Source: Methylobacterium sp. J-030 (lineage in GTDB: Bacteria > Pseudomonadota > Alphaproteobacteria > Rhizobiales > Beijerinckiaceae). From it: a DNA stretch of 52,387 nucleotides. Below, piece after piece: positions 16,714 to 25,544 of this stretch. The notes beneath the pieces were generated by a model, which saw only the letters and a program-made list of their open reading frames with translations, did no database searches and had not been told where the DNA came from. The stretch lies in assembly GCF_022829545.1 (NCBI RefSeq), contig NZ_JAKSYM010000260.1, forward strand, positions 1 to 52,387. The letters are read 5' to 3'. The translations under genes were made by a program, and so were the position numbers. Within the stretch, counting starts at the first letter, position 1; each line of letters opens with the position of its first letter.

Positions 16714-16903
16714 TTTCATGGCGGCTAAGCTCCATCACAACGTGCATGATTCTTTCGCGGCAGGCTCCCATGCCGACCGACGTCCCTCCACGGGCAAGAC
16801 GCCGGTTCCAACGGACGGCGCGTGCCGGGATCCTCAGGTTACAGGTCCGCCCGGCGACGGCGCGGTCGACACTTCGCACGCACGATCAGACGGTGGCCAT
16901 TCC

Positions 16904-17728
16904 ATGAGGCAGATACCACTCGGGCTGAGGTCGCTCCTCGCGGCGTTGACGGCGCTCGTCGCCGTCGTCGGTACCGCCCGGGCCGACCAGCTCGCCGACG
17001 TCAAGGCCCGGGGCAAGCTGGTCTGCGGGACACTCGGGACCGTCGAGCCCTTCTCGTTCCAGCATCCGCAATCGCGCCAGATCGTCGGCTACGATGTCGA
17101 TATCTGCCAGAAGGTCGCCGACGCGATCGGCGTACCGCTCGAACTCAAGACCATCGCGGTCGAGGCGCGGATCCCCGAACTGACTCAGGGGCGCGTCGAC
17201 ATCCTCGCCGCCAACCTCGGATATACGGCCGAGCGCGGCAAGCAGATCCAGTTTTCCGATACCTATTTCGTCAGCCAGCAGAAGCTGATGACCACGAACG
17301 ACTCCGGCCTCACCACGATCGATCAGCTCGCCGGCAAGAAGATCACCGCCCTGAAAGGCTCCTCCTCCGAACAGGGCGTGCGCCGCCTGATCCCGACCGC
17401 CGAGACGGTGACCTTTCAGGACACGTCGTCGGCCTTCCTGGCCCTGGCTCAGGACAAGGTCGACGCCCTGTGCGCCTCTGAACTGATCCTCGTGAAGCTC
17501 CAGCACCAGTCCAAGGTGCCGATGCACATCATCGAGAAGGCGCTGTTCGTGGAGCCCTGGGGGCTCGGCATGCGCAAGGATGAGCCGGCCTTCACCCACG
17601 CGGTGAACGCCACCCTGGCCAAGCTCGCCGAGTCCGGCGAACTCGACGCGATCTTTGCCAAATGGCTCGGCGAAGGCACGCCCTACAAGATCAAGCGCGA
17701 CTTCGCGGTCGCCCCGATCAAGGACTGA
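16904..17728 (+). CDS. Amino-acid-type ABC transporter substrate-binding protein
   Basis: A 274-residue family 3 (polar amino acid) binding protein. The signal peptide is MRQIPLGLRSLLAALTALVAVVGTARA. The mature part opens with KARGKLVCGTLGTVEPFSF and has IVGYDVDICQKVADAIGVPLELK, VDILAANLGYTAERGKQIQFSDTYF and AGKKITALKGSSSEQGVRRLIP, all standard ligand-lobe segments. An upstream in-frame extension to 16718 lacks a signal and is not chosen. Two permease genes follow in the same direction. The family carries polar amino acids or opine-like compounds; the ligand here is unknown. Confidence 0.92.
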   Translation: MRQIPLGLRSLLAALTALVAVVGTARADQLADVKARGKLVCGTLGTVEPFSFQHPQSRQIVGYDVDICQKVADAIGVPLELKTIAVEARIPELTQGRVDILAANLGYTAERGKQIQFSDTYFVSQQKLMTTNDSGLTTIDQLAGKKITALKGSSSEQGVRRLIPTAETVTFQDTSSAFLALAQDKVDALCASELILVKLQHQSKVPMHIIEKALFVEPWGLGMRKDEPAFTHAVNATLAKLAESGELDAIFAKWLGEGTPYKIKRDFAVAPIKD

Positions 17729-17769
17729 GCTGGCGCGGCGGACCCGGGCAGGAACCCGGGCAGAACCCG

Positions 17770-18468
17770 ATGATCCACCTGTTCGAACCGGGCGGCGTGC
17801 TCGAGGGTCGCTATCTCGACTGGTTCGCCCTCGGCATCGGGACGACGCTCGTCCTGACCGCGGCGGCGTGGTGCCTCGCCCTCACGGTCGGGATCCTGCT
17901 GACCCTGATCCGGATGCTTCCGGCGCGCCCCTGCGCGTGGCTCGTCGGGGCTTACGTCGAATACCACCGCAACGTGCCGCTCCTGGTGCAGATCTTCCTG
18001 TGGTACTTCGGCGTGCCGTCGCTCCTGCCGCGCCCCGCGCGCCAGTGGCTCAACGCCCATGACGGCCAGTTCCTGCTCGCCGCCACGGCGCTCGGGCTCG
18101 CGGCCGCGGCCTATGTCGCCGAGGACATCCGCAGCGGCATCCGCTCCATCCCGAAGGGCCAGTATCAGGCCGCGCTCTCCCTCGGCTTCGGATACCTCGG
18201 CGCGATGCGCAACGTCGTGCTGCCGCAGGCCCTGCGGCACGCGATCCCGCCGCTGATCAACCAGACCCTGCTGCTGTTCAAGAACACCAGCCTCGCCATG
18301 GCGATCGGCGTCGGCGAACTGACGTATCGCGCCCGCGCGGTCGAAAGCGACACGTTCCAGACCTTCGACGCCTTCGCGGTCGCCACCGGGATCTATCTCG
18401 CCGTCTCCCTCGGGATCATGCTGCTCGGGGCCGCCTGTGCCCGACGCCTTCGGGTCGGGACACGCTGA
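17770..18468 (+). CDS. Amino acid ABC transporter permease, HisM/GltJ-like
   Basis: A 232-residue inner-membrane permease with five or so hydrophobic segments. The coupling EAA loop reads AALSLGFGYLGAMRNVVLPQALRHAIPP and contains the Gly and Pro positions that contact an ATPase. YHRNVPLLVQIFLWYFG is the usual TM2-3 segment of glutamate/histidine-type permeases. The ATG at 17770 lies about 40 bases after the binding-protein stop. Its stop overlaps the start of the second permease (TGATG at 18466-18470). It forms a heterodimeric channel with the next gene. Confidence 0.92.
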   Translation: MIHLFEPGGVLEGRYLDWFALGIGTTLVLTAAAWCLALTVGILLTLIRMLPARPCAWLVGAYVEYHRNVPLLVQIFLWYFGVPSLLPRPARQWLNAHDGQFLLAATALGLAAAAYVAEDIRSGIRSIPKGQYQAALSLGFGYLGAMRNVVLPQALRHAIPPLINQTLLLFKNTSLAMAIGVGELTYRARAVESDTFQTFDAFAVATGIYLAVSLGIMLLGAACARRLRVGTR

Positions 18469-19187
18469 TGCTGGAGATCCTGAAGGACAACTGGCTCCTC
18501 TTCCTGATCGGGCAGTATCCCTACGGGCCACTCGGCGGCCTCGCCATGACGCTGTTCATGGCGATCGCGTCGCTCGCGCTCTGCTTCCCCTTCGCGGTCG
18601 GGCTGGCCCTGGCGCGCCTCAGCCCGTACCCCTGGCTGCGCCTGCCAGCGACCGCGATCGTCACCATCGTGCGGGGCCTGCCCCTGATCATGTTCGTCTT
18701 CTGGGCGTACTTCCTGTCGCCCCTGGTGGTGGGGCGCCCGGTCGGCGGCGTCGAGACGCTGATCATCACCCTCGTCGTGTACGAGGCCGCCTACCTGTCC
18801 GAGGTCATCCGGGCCGGGATCGAGGGCCTGCCCAAGGGGCAGGTGCAGGCGGCGACCGCCCTGGGGCTCGGCTACTGGCCGACGACTTTGTCGATCGTCC
18901 TGCCGCAGGCGCTCCACACTATGCTGCCGAGCATGGTCAGCCAGTTCGTCTCGACCATCAAGGAGACGTCCCTCGGCTACGTGATCAGCGCCCACGAGGT
19001 GACCTTCGCGGCTGCGCAGGTCAACAACCTGCTGCTGACCCAGCCCTTCGAGGTCTACGGGCTTCTCGCGCTGACCTATTTCACGCTGTGCTTCGCGCTC
19101 ACGTCCTGCGCGCGCCTTCTCGAATGGCGCCTCTCACGGCCGCGCAGCCAGGCCGGAGCGACGCGGATCAGCGGCGCAAACATCTGA
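18468..19187 (+). CDS. Amino acid ABC transporter permease, HisQ/GltK-like
   Basis: A 239-residue permease paralogous to the preceding one. The N-terminal QYPYGPLGGLAMTLFMAIASLALCFPFAVGLALARLS and RGLPLIMFVFWAYFL segments match the second subunit of this importer class. The EAA loop is AATALGLGYWPTTLSIVLPQALHTMLPS. It is translationally coupled to the first permease. No ATP-binding subunit gene follows or appears anywhere in the window, although operons of this type normally carry one. The importer must borrow an ATPase encoded elsewhere. Confidence 0.92.
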   Translation: MLEILKDNWLLFLIGQYPYGPLGGLAMTLFMAIASLALCFPFAVGLALARLSPYPWLRLPATAIVTIVRGLPLIMFVFWAYFLSPLVVGRPVGGVETLIITLVVYEAAYLSEVIRAGIEGLPKGQVQAATALGLGYWPTTLSIVLPQALHTMLPSMVSQFVSTIKETSLGYVISAHEVTFAAAQVNNLLLTQPFEVYGLLALTYFTLCFALTSCARLLEWRLSRPRSQAGATRISGANI

Positions 19188-19319
19188 GTGGCTGTCCGAA
19201 GATCAGAGTTGTCCGAAGATCTTCGATCTCTCTCGCATGCGGGGCGGAGCCCGATATCCGGCTTCGCCGGCTCGCTTGAGCGCGTCACCAGGACCGCTCG
19301 CGACGTGCTGTAAACCGCG
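19188..19319. other. Convergent gap with short repeats and a weak hairpin
   Basis: The second permease and the iclR gene end toward each other here. TGTCCGAAGATC occurs twice (19194-19205 and 19209-19220). A 12-base perfect palindrome, CGAAGATCTTCG, lies at 19214-19225, and CCGGC-TTC-GCCGG at 19258-19270. Together they may act as a bidirectional terminator, but no U-run follows. Confidence 0.4.
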
Positions 19320-20078
19320 TCAGAGCTGGGCGCCCAGTTCCGAGGACAGGCGCTCGCCCGCCTCGCGCAACTGCGGCTTGAGGGTCTCGGCTCGCTCCGC
19401 CGTGAGCCTGGAGGATGGGCCCGAGAGCGCGAGGGCGCCGATCAGCCGCCGCTCGGTCCCGAAGACCGGCATCGCGACCGACGAGACGTGGGGATCGGTG
19501 ATCCCCGACGTGTAGAGCGGGACCTCGACCGGGACCTTCCGCGACGCCCCCACGTCGCTGAACGTCCGCAAGATCTGAGCGATGGCGGATTCGTCCATCG
19601 GCCGCATGTCGCCGGGGCGGACGTTCATCCGAAGCGGCGACGGCGAATCCGCCCGGAACAGGCAGAGCCGCTGGTTGCCCCGGCGAATGTAGAACGAGGC
19701 CGTCTCCAGGGACTCGGCCGCGAGCCGCTCCAGCACGGGGACGATCCGCTCCTCCAGGGCGAAGGATTGCTGGTAGACCGAGCCGATCCGGGCCGCCTCG
19801 ACACCGAGGCGGTAGCGCCCGTCATCCAGGCGCTCGATCAGGTCGAACTTCTCCAGCGAGATGCACAGCCGCATGATCGTGCTCTTCACGAGCGACGTGC
19901 GGCGCGCGAGCTCGGAGAGCTCCAGGGCGTCGTCGCCCCGCCGGAAGGCGGTGAGCACGGTCAGCACACGATCGGCCGAAGCCACCCCTTCCAGGTTGGG
20001 CCGCGAACGCGCCTCCTTCGCCATCTCTTCGCTCGCGTTCCGATTTCGCTTGGGTAGGGACGCGCGATCCATAGCCAT
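19320..20078 (-). CDS. IclR family transcriptional regulator
   Basis: About 252 residues. The winged helix is SADRVLTVLTAFRRGDDALELSELARRTSLVKSTIMRLCISLEKFDLIERLDDGRYRL; the effector domain contains ETASFYIRRGNQRLCLFRADSPSPLRMNVRPGDMRPMDESA and VSSVAMPVFGTERRLIGALALSG. Two ATGs (20078, 20072) follow GGAAGG; a longer frame to 20135 lacks a good site. It is divergent from the large MFS/ydiJ operon, with a perfect palindrome of the GAAAC-N3-GTTTC type between them, so it is the likely repressor of that operon. It could also affect the convergent ABC genes. Confidence 0.92.
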   Translation of the reverse strand: MAMDRASLPKRNRNASEEMAKEARSRPNLEGVASADRVLTVLTAFRRGDDALELSELARRTSLVKSTIMRLCISLEKFDLIERLDDGRYRLGVEAARIGSVYQQSFALEERIVPVLERLAAESLETASFYIRRGNQRLCLFRADSPSPLRMNVRPGDMRPMDESAIAQILRTFSDVGASRKVPVEVPLYTSGITDPHVSSVAMPVFGTERRLIGALALSGPSSRLTAERAETLKPQLREAGERLSSELGAQL

Positions 20079-20158
20079 CAGCCTTCCGGGCACCAAGCCG
20101 TGACGCCGCCTTGCCCACGCCCTCGTTGACAGCACCGGCTATGTGCGCCATTTAAAAC

Positions 20159-20171
20159 GAAACGCCGTTTC
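20159..20171. promoter_or_regulatory. KdgR-like palindromic operator
   Basis: GAAACGCCGTTTC is a perfect 13-base palindrome (GAAACG-C-CGTTTC) flanked by A/T runs. It lies between the divergent iclR and MFS starts, 28 bases before the MFS ATG. It matches the GAAAC-N3-GTTTC core known for KdgR, an IclR-family repressor. The symmetry is direct; assignment to the adjacent IclR gene is inference, well supported by position and family. Confidence 0.7.
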
Positions 20172-20198
20172 AAAATCGGCGATTCGGGAGTGGACGTC

Positions 20199-21524
20199 AT
20201 GGCGCAGGGGCAACAGGCCCAGGCTCCGGCCCACGCGGTCGATGAGCGAAACCTCCACCGCAAGATGATGCGGCGGATCCTGCCGTTTCTCTTCGTGTGC
20301 TACGTGGTCAGCTACCTGGACCGCGTGAATGTCGGCTTCGCCGCGCTCACGATGAACGCGCATATCGGGCTCACCGCGACGTCCTTCGGCATCGGCGCGG
20401 GACTGTTCTTCCTCGGCTACTTCCTCGCCGAGATCCCCAGCAACCTGATCATGATGCGCGTCGGAGCCCGGCTCTGGATCGCGCGGATCATGATCACCTG
20501 GGGCCTCGTCTCGGCGGCGACCGCCTTCGTGACCGGCCCGATCCAGTTCGGCATCGCCCGGTTCCTCCTCGGCCTCGGCGAGGCGGGGTTCGTGCCCGGC
20601 GTCTTCCTCTATCTCAGCCTGTGGTTCCCCTCGGCGGTGCGAGCGCGGGCGACCGCCCTGTTCCTGCTCGGCATCCCCGTCGCCAACATCATCGGATCGC
20701 CGATCTCCGGGGCGCTGGTGCAGGTCGAGGGCTTCGGCTTGGCGGGCTGGCAGTGGCTCCTCATCCTGGAAGCCATTCCGGCCGTCATTCTGGGCATCGT
20801 TTGCCTCTTCGTGCTCACTGACCGGCCGGAGAAGGCGCAGTGGCTCACGCCCGCCGAGCGCGAGGTCCTCGTTGCCACGCTCGCCGACGAGAAGGCGGCC
20901 ATCGAGAAGAAGCATCCGATGACCCTGGCCCAGGCCCTGCGGAACCGGCGGGTGCTGATGCTCGCGGCGATCAATTTCTGTGCGATCATCGGCTCTCTGG
21001 GCATCGGCCTGTGGCTGCCGCAGATCATCAAGCAACTCGGGCTCGCGACCGCGCTTGTCGGGGTCGTGACGGCGATCCCCTACCTCTGCGGCGCAGTGGC
21101 GATGGTGGTGTGGGGCCGCCTGTCGGACCGGGGCCGGGACCGCACGTTCTATCCGGCGATCGCGCTCTTCCTTGGCGCCGCCGCGCTCACGGCGAGCGCG
21201 CTCACGCCGACGCCGCTCCTGACCATCGCGGCGCTCTGCGTCGCGGTGATGGGCATCAACGCCTTCGTGGCGACCTTCTGGGCCGTGCCCTCGGGCTTCC
21301 TCACCGGTCGCGCGGCGGCGGGCGGGATCGCGATGATCGTCTCGATCGGCAATCTCGGCGGGTTTGCCGGCCCCTACCTGATCGGCCTCGTGCGCGATCT
21401 CTCGGGCGGCTTCACCGCGCCGCTCCTCATGGTCGGGGGTATCCTGCTCGTCGGCGCCCTGACGATGCTGGCCTTCGGCCGGCAGATCCGCCGGGACGCC
21501 CTCCCGGCCGCGATCCCGGCCTGA
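20199..21524 (+). CDS. MFS transporter, ACS-like
   Basis: A 441-residue, 12-segment carrier. The ACS signature is VSYLDRVNVGFAALTMNAHIGLTATSFGIGAGLFFLGYFLAEIPSNLIM, followed by GARLWIARIMITWG and FLLGLGEAGFVPGVFLYLSLWFPS. The ATG at 20199 is favoured over a GTG at 20190 because GGGAG ends eight bases upstream. It is the first gene of a plus-strand run and ends six bases before ydiJ. It is likely a proton symporter for the organic acid oxidised by the downstream dehydrogenases. It belongs to the same subfamily as the carriers at 5980 and 26352. Confidence 0.9.
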   Translation: MAQGQQAQAPAHAVDERNLHRKMMRRILPFLFVCYVVSYLDRVNVGFAALTMNAHIGLTATSFGIGAGLFFLGYFLAEIPSNLIMMRVGARLWIARIMITWGLVSAATAFVTGPIQFGIARFLLGLGEAGFVPGVFLYLSLWFPSAVRARATALFLLGIPVANIIGSPISGALVQVEGFGLAGWQWLLILEAIPAVILGIVCLFVLTDRPEKAQWLTPAEREVLVATLADEKAAIEKKHPMTLAQALRNRRVLMLAAINFCAIIGSLGIGLWLPQIIKQLGLATALVGVVTAIPYLCGAVAMVVWGRLSDRGRDRTFYPAIALFLGAAALTASALTPTPLLTIAALCVAVMGINAFVATFWAVPSGFLTGRAAAGGIAMIVSIGNLGGFAGPYLIGLVRDLSGGFTAPLLMVGGILLVGALTMLAFGRQIRRDALPAAIPA

Positions 21525-21529
21525 CTGCC

Positions 21530-24500
21530 ATGATCCCCCATCTCTCCCCCGGACCGAAGGTGCCGTCGCTCTACGCGGCCTTCTGCGCGGAGCTGCGCGC
21601 GCGGGGCTTCGCGGGCGACCTCACCCTGGCCGAGGCCGACCGCACCGTGCTCGCCACGGACAACTCGATCTACCAGATCACGCCGCAGGCCATCGCCTTC
21701 CCGCGGAACCGCGACGACCTCGTGCGCATCGCGACGCTGCTGGCCGAGGAGCGGTTCGCCACGGTGCGGATCGCCCCGCGGGGCGGCGGGACCGGGACCA
21801 ACGGCCAGTCCCTCACGGACGGGTTGGTGGTCGACCTGTCGCGGCACATGAACCGCATCCTCGCCATCGACCCTCTGCGCCGCACGGCACGGGTCGAGGC
21901 GGGGGTGGTGAAGGACCAGCTCAACGCGGCCCTGGCCGCGCACGGCCTGTTCTTCGCGCCGGAACTCTCGACCTCGAACCGCGCCACCATCGGCGGGATG
22001 ATCTCGACGGATGCCTGCGGCCAGGGGTCCTGCCTTTACGGCAAGACCCGCGACCACGTGCTCGCCCTCACCACGGTGCTGGCCGACGGGACGGTCTGGC
22101 ACTCCGAACCCCTCGACGCGGCCGGGCTGGAGGCGGCTCAGAGCCGTCCCGATCTCGCGGGTGCCATCCACCGGGAGGTGGACAGGCTCCAGCGTGAGAA
22201 CGCCGGGCTCATCGCGAAAACCTTCCCGCCGTTGAACCGGTGCCTCACCGGCTACGACCTCGCGCATTTGCGTCGCGCCGACGGGCGCTTTGATCTCAAC
22301 GCGGTCCTGTGCGGCTCGGAGGGCATGCTGGGCTTCCTCGCAGAGGCGACGCTCAACGTCCTGCCGCTGCCGAGCCACGTGGCGCTGTTGAACCTCCGCT
22401 ACGACAGTTTTGACGCGGCCCTGCGGGATGCCCGCACCCTCGTGGCCTTCGGGGCGGCCTCGGTCGAGACGGTGGATTCCAAGGTTCTGGGGCTCGCCCA
22501 GGAGGATCCCGTCTGGGAGGGCGTCGCCGCTTACTTCCCGGAGGATGCAGGCGAGCGGGCACGGGGCGTCAACCTGATCGAGTTCGTCGGCGACGGCGGG
22601 GAGGCGGTCGAGGCCGCGCTCGCCCGCCTCACGGCGGCCCTGGACGCGGATGGCCCGGCTCATGGCCGGCGCGGCTACACGGTGGCCCGGGGCGAGGCGG
22701 AGGTCGACCGCCTCTGGGCGATGCGGAAGAAGGCCGTCGGCCTCCTCGGCAACACCAAGGGTGACCGGCGGCCCATCGCCTTCGTGGAGGACACCGCCGT
22801 CCCGCCGGACCACCTCGCCGACTACATCGCGGAATTCCGCGGCGCCCTCGACCGGCGCGGGCTCGATTACGGCATGTTCGGCCATGTCGATGCCGGCGTG
22901 CTCCATGTCCGCCCGGCGATCGACATGAAGGCCCCCGGTGCCGAGGCGCTGGTCCGCGCCGTCACCGAGGATGTCGTCGCCCTGACGCAGCGCTACGGCG
23001 GGCTGCTCTGGGGCGAGCACGGCAAGGGCGTGCGCTCCGAATTCTCGCCGCGCTTCTTCGGCCCGCTCTATCCCGTGCTGCAGGCGGTGAAGGCCGCCTT
23101 CGACCCGCGCAACCAGTTCAACCCGGGCAAGATCGCCGCTCCCGCAGGGGCCGCTCTGCTGACCGTCGACGGCGTGCCGACCAAGGGGCAGCGGGACCGG
23201 GCGATCCCGGAGCCCGTTCGGGTCGGCTACGACGAGGCGCTCCACTGCAACGGCAACGGCGCCTGCTTCACCTGGGACCCGGACGAGGCGATGTGCCCGT
23301 CCTGGAAGGGCACCCGCGAGCGCCGTCACTCGCCCAAGGGCCGCGCCCAGCTGATGCGCGAATGGCTGCGCCGTCTGGCCGTCGAGGGCCATGATCCCCT
23401 CGCGGAAGCCCAGCGCCTGCGCACCCGGCCGGGCTGGCTGACGTTTCCGGCCCGTTTCGCTGCGACCCTGCGGCGGCGAGACGATTTCTCGCACGACGTC
23501 CACGAGGCGATGGCCGGCTGCCTCGCCTGCAAGTCCTGCACGGGGTCCTGCCCGATCAAGATCGACGTGCCGACCTTCCGGGCGAAGTTTCTGGAACTCT
23601 ACCACGGCCGTTACCTGCGGCCCCTGCGCCACCACGCCGTCGCCGCCCTGGAGGCCGCCGTGCCCCTGCTGGCCAAGGCGCCGAGGCTCGTGAATGCCGC
23701 GACCTCCCTCGGCCTCTCCGAAAAGATCGGGCTCGTCCACGTCCCGAAGCTGTCGGGTCTCGACCTGCGCAAGGAACTCGGCGCGCGCGGCGTGGCGCTC
23801 GCCAGCGCCGACGCCCTGGCCCGCCTCCCGGAGGCCGAGCGCCTGACCAGCGTCGTCGTCGTGCAGGACGCTTTCACCAGCCACTACGACACGCCCGTCC
23901 TCCTCGCCCTCCTCGATCTGCTGATCGGGCTCGGGCTGCGGCCCTGGCTCGCGCCCTACCGCCCCAACGGCAAGCCACTGCACGTCCACGGCTTCCTCGG
24001 CCGGTTCGAACGGCTGGCAGCGTCCAATGCCGACGATCTCGGCCGGCTCGCCGCGACGGGCGTCGCCCTGATCGGCCTCGATCCGTCGATGACGCTCACC
24101 TACCGCTCCGAGTACCGGCAGGCCCTGCCGGGGCGGGACGTGCCGAAGGTCCACCTCGTCCAGGAATGGCTGGCCGGCCGCCTCGATAGCGTCCGCCCGG
24201 TGTCCGAGGCCGAGACCTACTGGCTGCTGCCCCACTGCACCGAGCGGGCGACGGCGCTGCCGGCGCTGGCAGATTGGACCAAGGTCTTCGCCGCCCTGGG
24301 CCTGCACCTGTCGGTGCTGCCCTCCGGCTGCTGCGGCATGGCCGGAACCTACGGCCACGAGGCCGAGCACCGGGCGATGTCGGAGCGGATCTACGACCTG
24401 AGCTGGGCCGGGCACGTCGCCGGGAAGGGCCGTTCGGGCCGCCTGCTCGCCGACGGCTATTCCTGCCGCGCGCAGGTGAAGCTCATCGATGGGCTGCGGC

Positions 24501-24583
24501 TGCCCCACCCCGTCGAGATCCTCCGCGACCACCTCGCCGCCAGCCCGCTTTCGGACCCGCGGACCACCACCCTCACCGCATAG
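21530..24583 (+). CDS. ydiJ: YdiJ-type FAD/4Fe-4S D-2-hydroxyglutarate dehydrogenase
   Basis: A 1017-residue three-part enzyme, essentially the same length as E. coli YdiJ. An FAD-binding PCMH domain carries RGGGTGTNGQSLTDG at about residues 84-98, followed by an FAD-linked oxidase C-terminal domain ending in DPRNQFNPGK. A ferredoxin-like segment (CLACKSCTGSCP near 664) has the C-x2-C-x2-C-x3-C pattern. A C-terminal heterodisulfide-reductase-type CCG domain shows SGCCGMAGTYGHE near 934. YdiJ oxidises D-2-hydroxyglutarate to 2-oxoglutarate, with electrons passing through the Fe-S cluster. In this cluster a related D-2-hydroxy diacid is the likely substrate. A long in-frame extension back to 20840 overlaps the MFS gene and is rejected. 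Confidence 0.92.
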   Translation: MIPHLSPGPKVPSLYAAFCAELRARGFAGDLTLAEADRTVLATDNSIYQITPQAIAFPRNRDDLVRIATLLAEERFATVRIAPRGGGTGTNGQSLTDGLVVDLSRHMNRILAIDPLRRTARVEAGVVKDQLNAALAAHGLFFAPELSTSNRATIGGMISTDACGQGSCLYGKTRDHVLALTTVLADGTVWHSEPLDAAGLEAAQSRPDLAGAIHREVDRLQRENAGLIAKTFPPLNRCLTGYDLAHLRRADGRFDLNAVLCGSEGMLGFLAEATLNVLPLPSHVALLNLRYDSFDAALRDARTLVAFGAASVETVDSKVLGLAQEDPVWEGVAAYFPEDAGERARGVNLIEFVGDGGEAVEAALARLTAALDADGPAHGRRGYTVARGEAEVDRLWAMRKKAVGLLGNTKGDRRPIAFVEDTAVPPDHLADYIAEFRGALDRRGLDYGMFGHVDAGVLHVRPAIDMKAPGAEALVRAVTEDVVALTQRYGGLLWGEHGKGVRSEFSPRFFGPLYPVLQAVKAAFDPRNQFNPGKIAAPAGAALLTVDGVPTKGQRDRAIPEPVRVGYDEALHCNGNGACFTWDPDEAMCPSWKGTRERRHSPKGRAQLMREWLRRLAVEGHDPLAEAQRLRTRPGWLTFPARFAATLRRRDDFSHDVHEAMAGCLACKSCTGSCPIKIDVPTFRAKFLELYHGRYLRPLRHHAVAALEAAVPLLAKAPRLVNAATSLGLSEKIGLVHVPKLSGLDLRKELGARGVALASADALARLPEAERLTSVVVVQDAFTSHYDTPVLLALLDLLIGLGLRPWLAPYRPNGKPLHVHGFLGRFERLAASNADDLGRLAATGVALIGLDPSMTLTYRSEYRQALPGRDVPKVHLVQEWLAGRLDSVRPVSEAETYWLLPHCTERATALPALADWTKVFAALGLHLSVLPSGCCGMAGTYGHEAEHRAMSERIYDLSWAGHVAGKGRSGRLLADGYSCRAQVKLIDGLRLPHPVEILRDHLAASPLSDPRTTTLTA

Positions 24584-24600
24584 ACCCTCAGGAGCACACC

Positions 24601-25509
24601 ATGGCAGATCGCACGCAGTTCCGTCTCGGCCTCGTCGGCTACGGCGAGATCGGCAGCACGCTGGGCTCCGGCCTGCGCGGTGCCGGCCTCGAGTCCATCG
24701 CCTGCTACGACAAGTACGCGTTCGAGGGCCCCTACGCGGACCTCATCCAAGCGCGGGCCAAGGAGGTGGGCGTCACCCTCGTCCGCTCGAACGCGGAGCT
24801 CGCCGAGGCGGCCGACCTGATCGTCAGCGTCACGCCCGGCGCCGCCTCGCTGGAGAGCGCCGACGCCTTCGCGCCGGTGCTCACCGCACGTCATACCTTC
24901 CTCGACTTCGCCTCGGCCACGCCGAAGATCAAGCAGGGTGTCGCGAGTAAGCTTGAAGCGACCGGCGCGCTCCTCGGCGACGGCTCGATCGAGGGCACTC
25001 CGCTGCACGGCTATGCCATGCGGATGCTGTCGAGCGGCCCGGCCGGCGAGCGGGTGCGTGACCTCCTCGTGCCGTGGGGCATGCAGATCGAGTTCACCGG
25101 CCCGGTGCTCGGCACCGCCTCGGGGATCAAGATCATCCGCTCGGTCCTCATCAAGGGGATCGAGGCGCTCACCGACGAGATGCTGCTCGCCGCCCGGCAA
25201 TACGGGATCGACGAGGTCGTCCTCGCCTCGGCCTCCAAGACGCTGGCCCGGCCGTGGATGGACACGGTCCAGAGCCTGACCCCGTCGGGGGTGATCCACG
25301 CCAAGCGCCGCGCCGAGGAGCTGGAGATGTCGGCGGATGCCGTCGCCGATGCCGGGGTCGAGCCGATCATGGCCCGCGCCGTCGCCCAGCGCCTGCGCTG
25401 GAAGGAGAGCCTCGGCCTCAAGGATCACTTCAAGGGCGTCGTCCCCCGGACCTACCAGGAGGCCCTCGACGCCATGGTGCTCAAGGCCGGCCTCAAGCCC
25501 GTCGCCTGA
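24601..25509 (+). CDS. NAD(P)-binding 6-phosphogluconate-dehydrogenase-like protein (DUF1932 type)
   Basis: A 302-residue beta-hydroxyacid dehydrogenase-like protein. The N-terminal Rossmann fold has FRLGLVGYGEIGSTLGSGLRGAG (GxGxxG), with VTPGAASLESADAFAPVL and FLDFASATPKIKQGVASKL. The helical C-terminal half (GTASGIKIIRSVLIKGIEALTDEMLLAARQYG) matches the DUF1932/phosphogluconate dehydrogenase-like domain. The ATG at 24601 follows CAGGAG. These proteins oxidise 3-hydroxyacids or related compounds with NAD(P). It is 17 bases after ydiJ and shortly before rraA, which points to a second oxidation step on a hydroxy diacid. Substrate unknown. Confidence 0.85.
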   Translation: MADRTQFRLGLVGYGEIGSTLGSGLRGAGLESIACYDKYAFEGPYADLIQARAKEVGVTLVRSNAELAEAADLIVSVTPGAASLESADAFAPVLTARHTFLDFASATPKIKQGVASKLEATGALLGDGSIEGTPLHGYAMRMLSSGPAGERVRDLLVPWGMQIEFTGPVLGTASGIKIIRSVLIKGIEALTDEMLLAARQYGIDEVVLASASKTLARPWMDTVQSLTPSGVIHAKRRAEELEMSADAVADAGVEPIMARAVAQRLRWKESLGLKDHFKGVVPRTYQEALDAMVLKAGLKPVA

Positions 25510-25544
25510 CACCGCCCATCCCCCGCATCGAAGGACGAACAGCC

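Noticed and set aside
16718..16903. Extension of the amino-acid binding protein upstream of 16904
   Set aside because: It would bury the signal peptide inside the protein; the ATG at 16904 gives a normal export signal.
20840..21529. In-frame extension of the ydiJ frame by 230 codons upstream
   Set aside because: It runs through the MFS gene in another frame and has Arg/Ala-rich shadow composition; YdiJ homologs start at the ATG at 21530.
21374..24532. Minus-strand open frame of more than 1000 codons opposite ydiJ
   Set aside because: This is the antisense shadow that high-GC coding sequences commonly produce; it has no domain features and the plus strand encodes a complete known enzyme.
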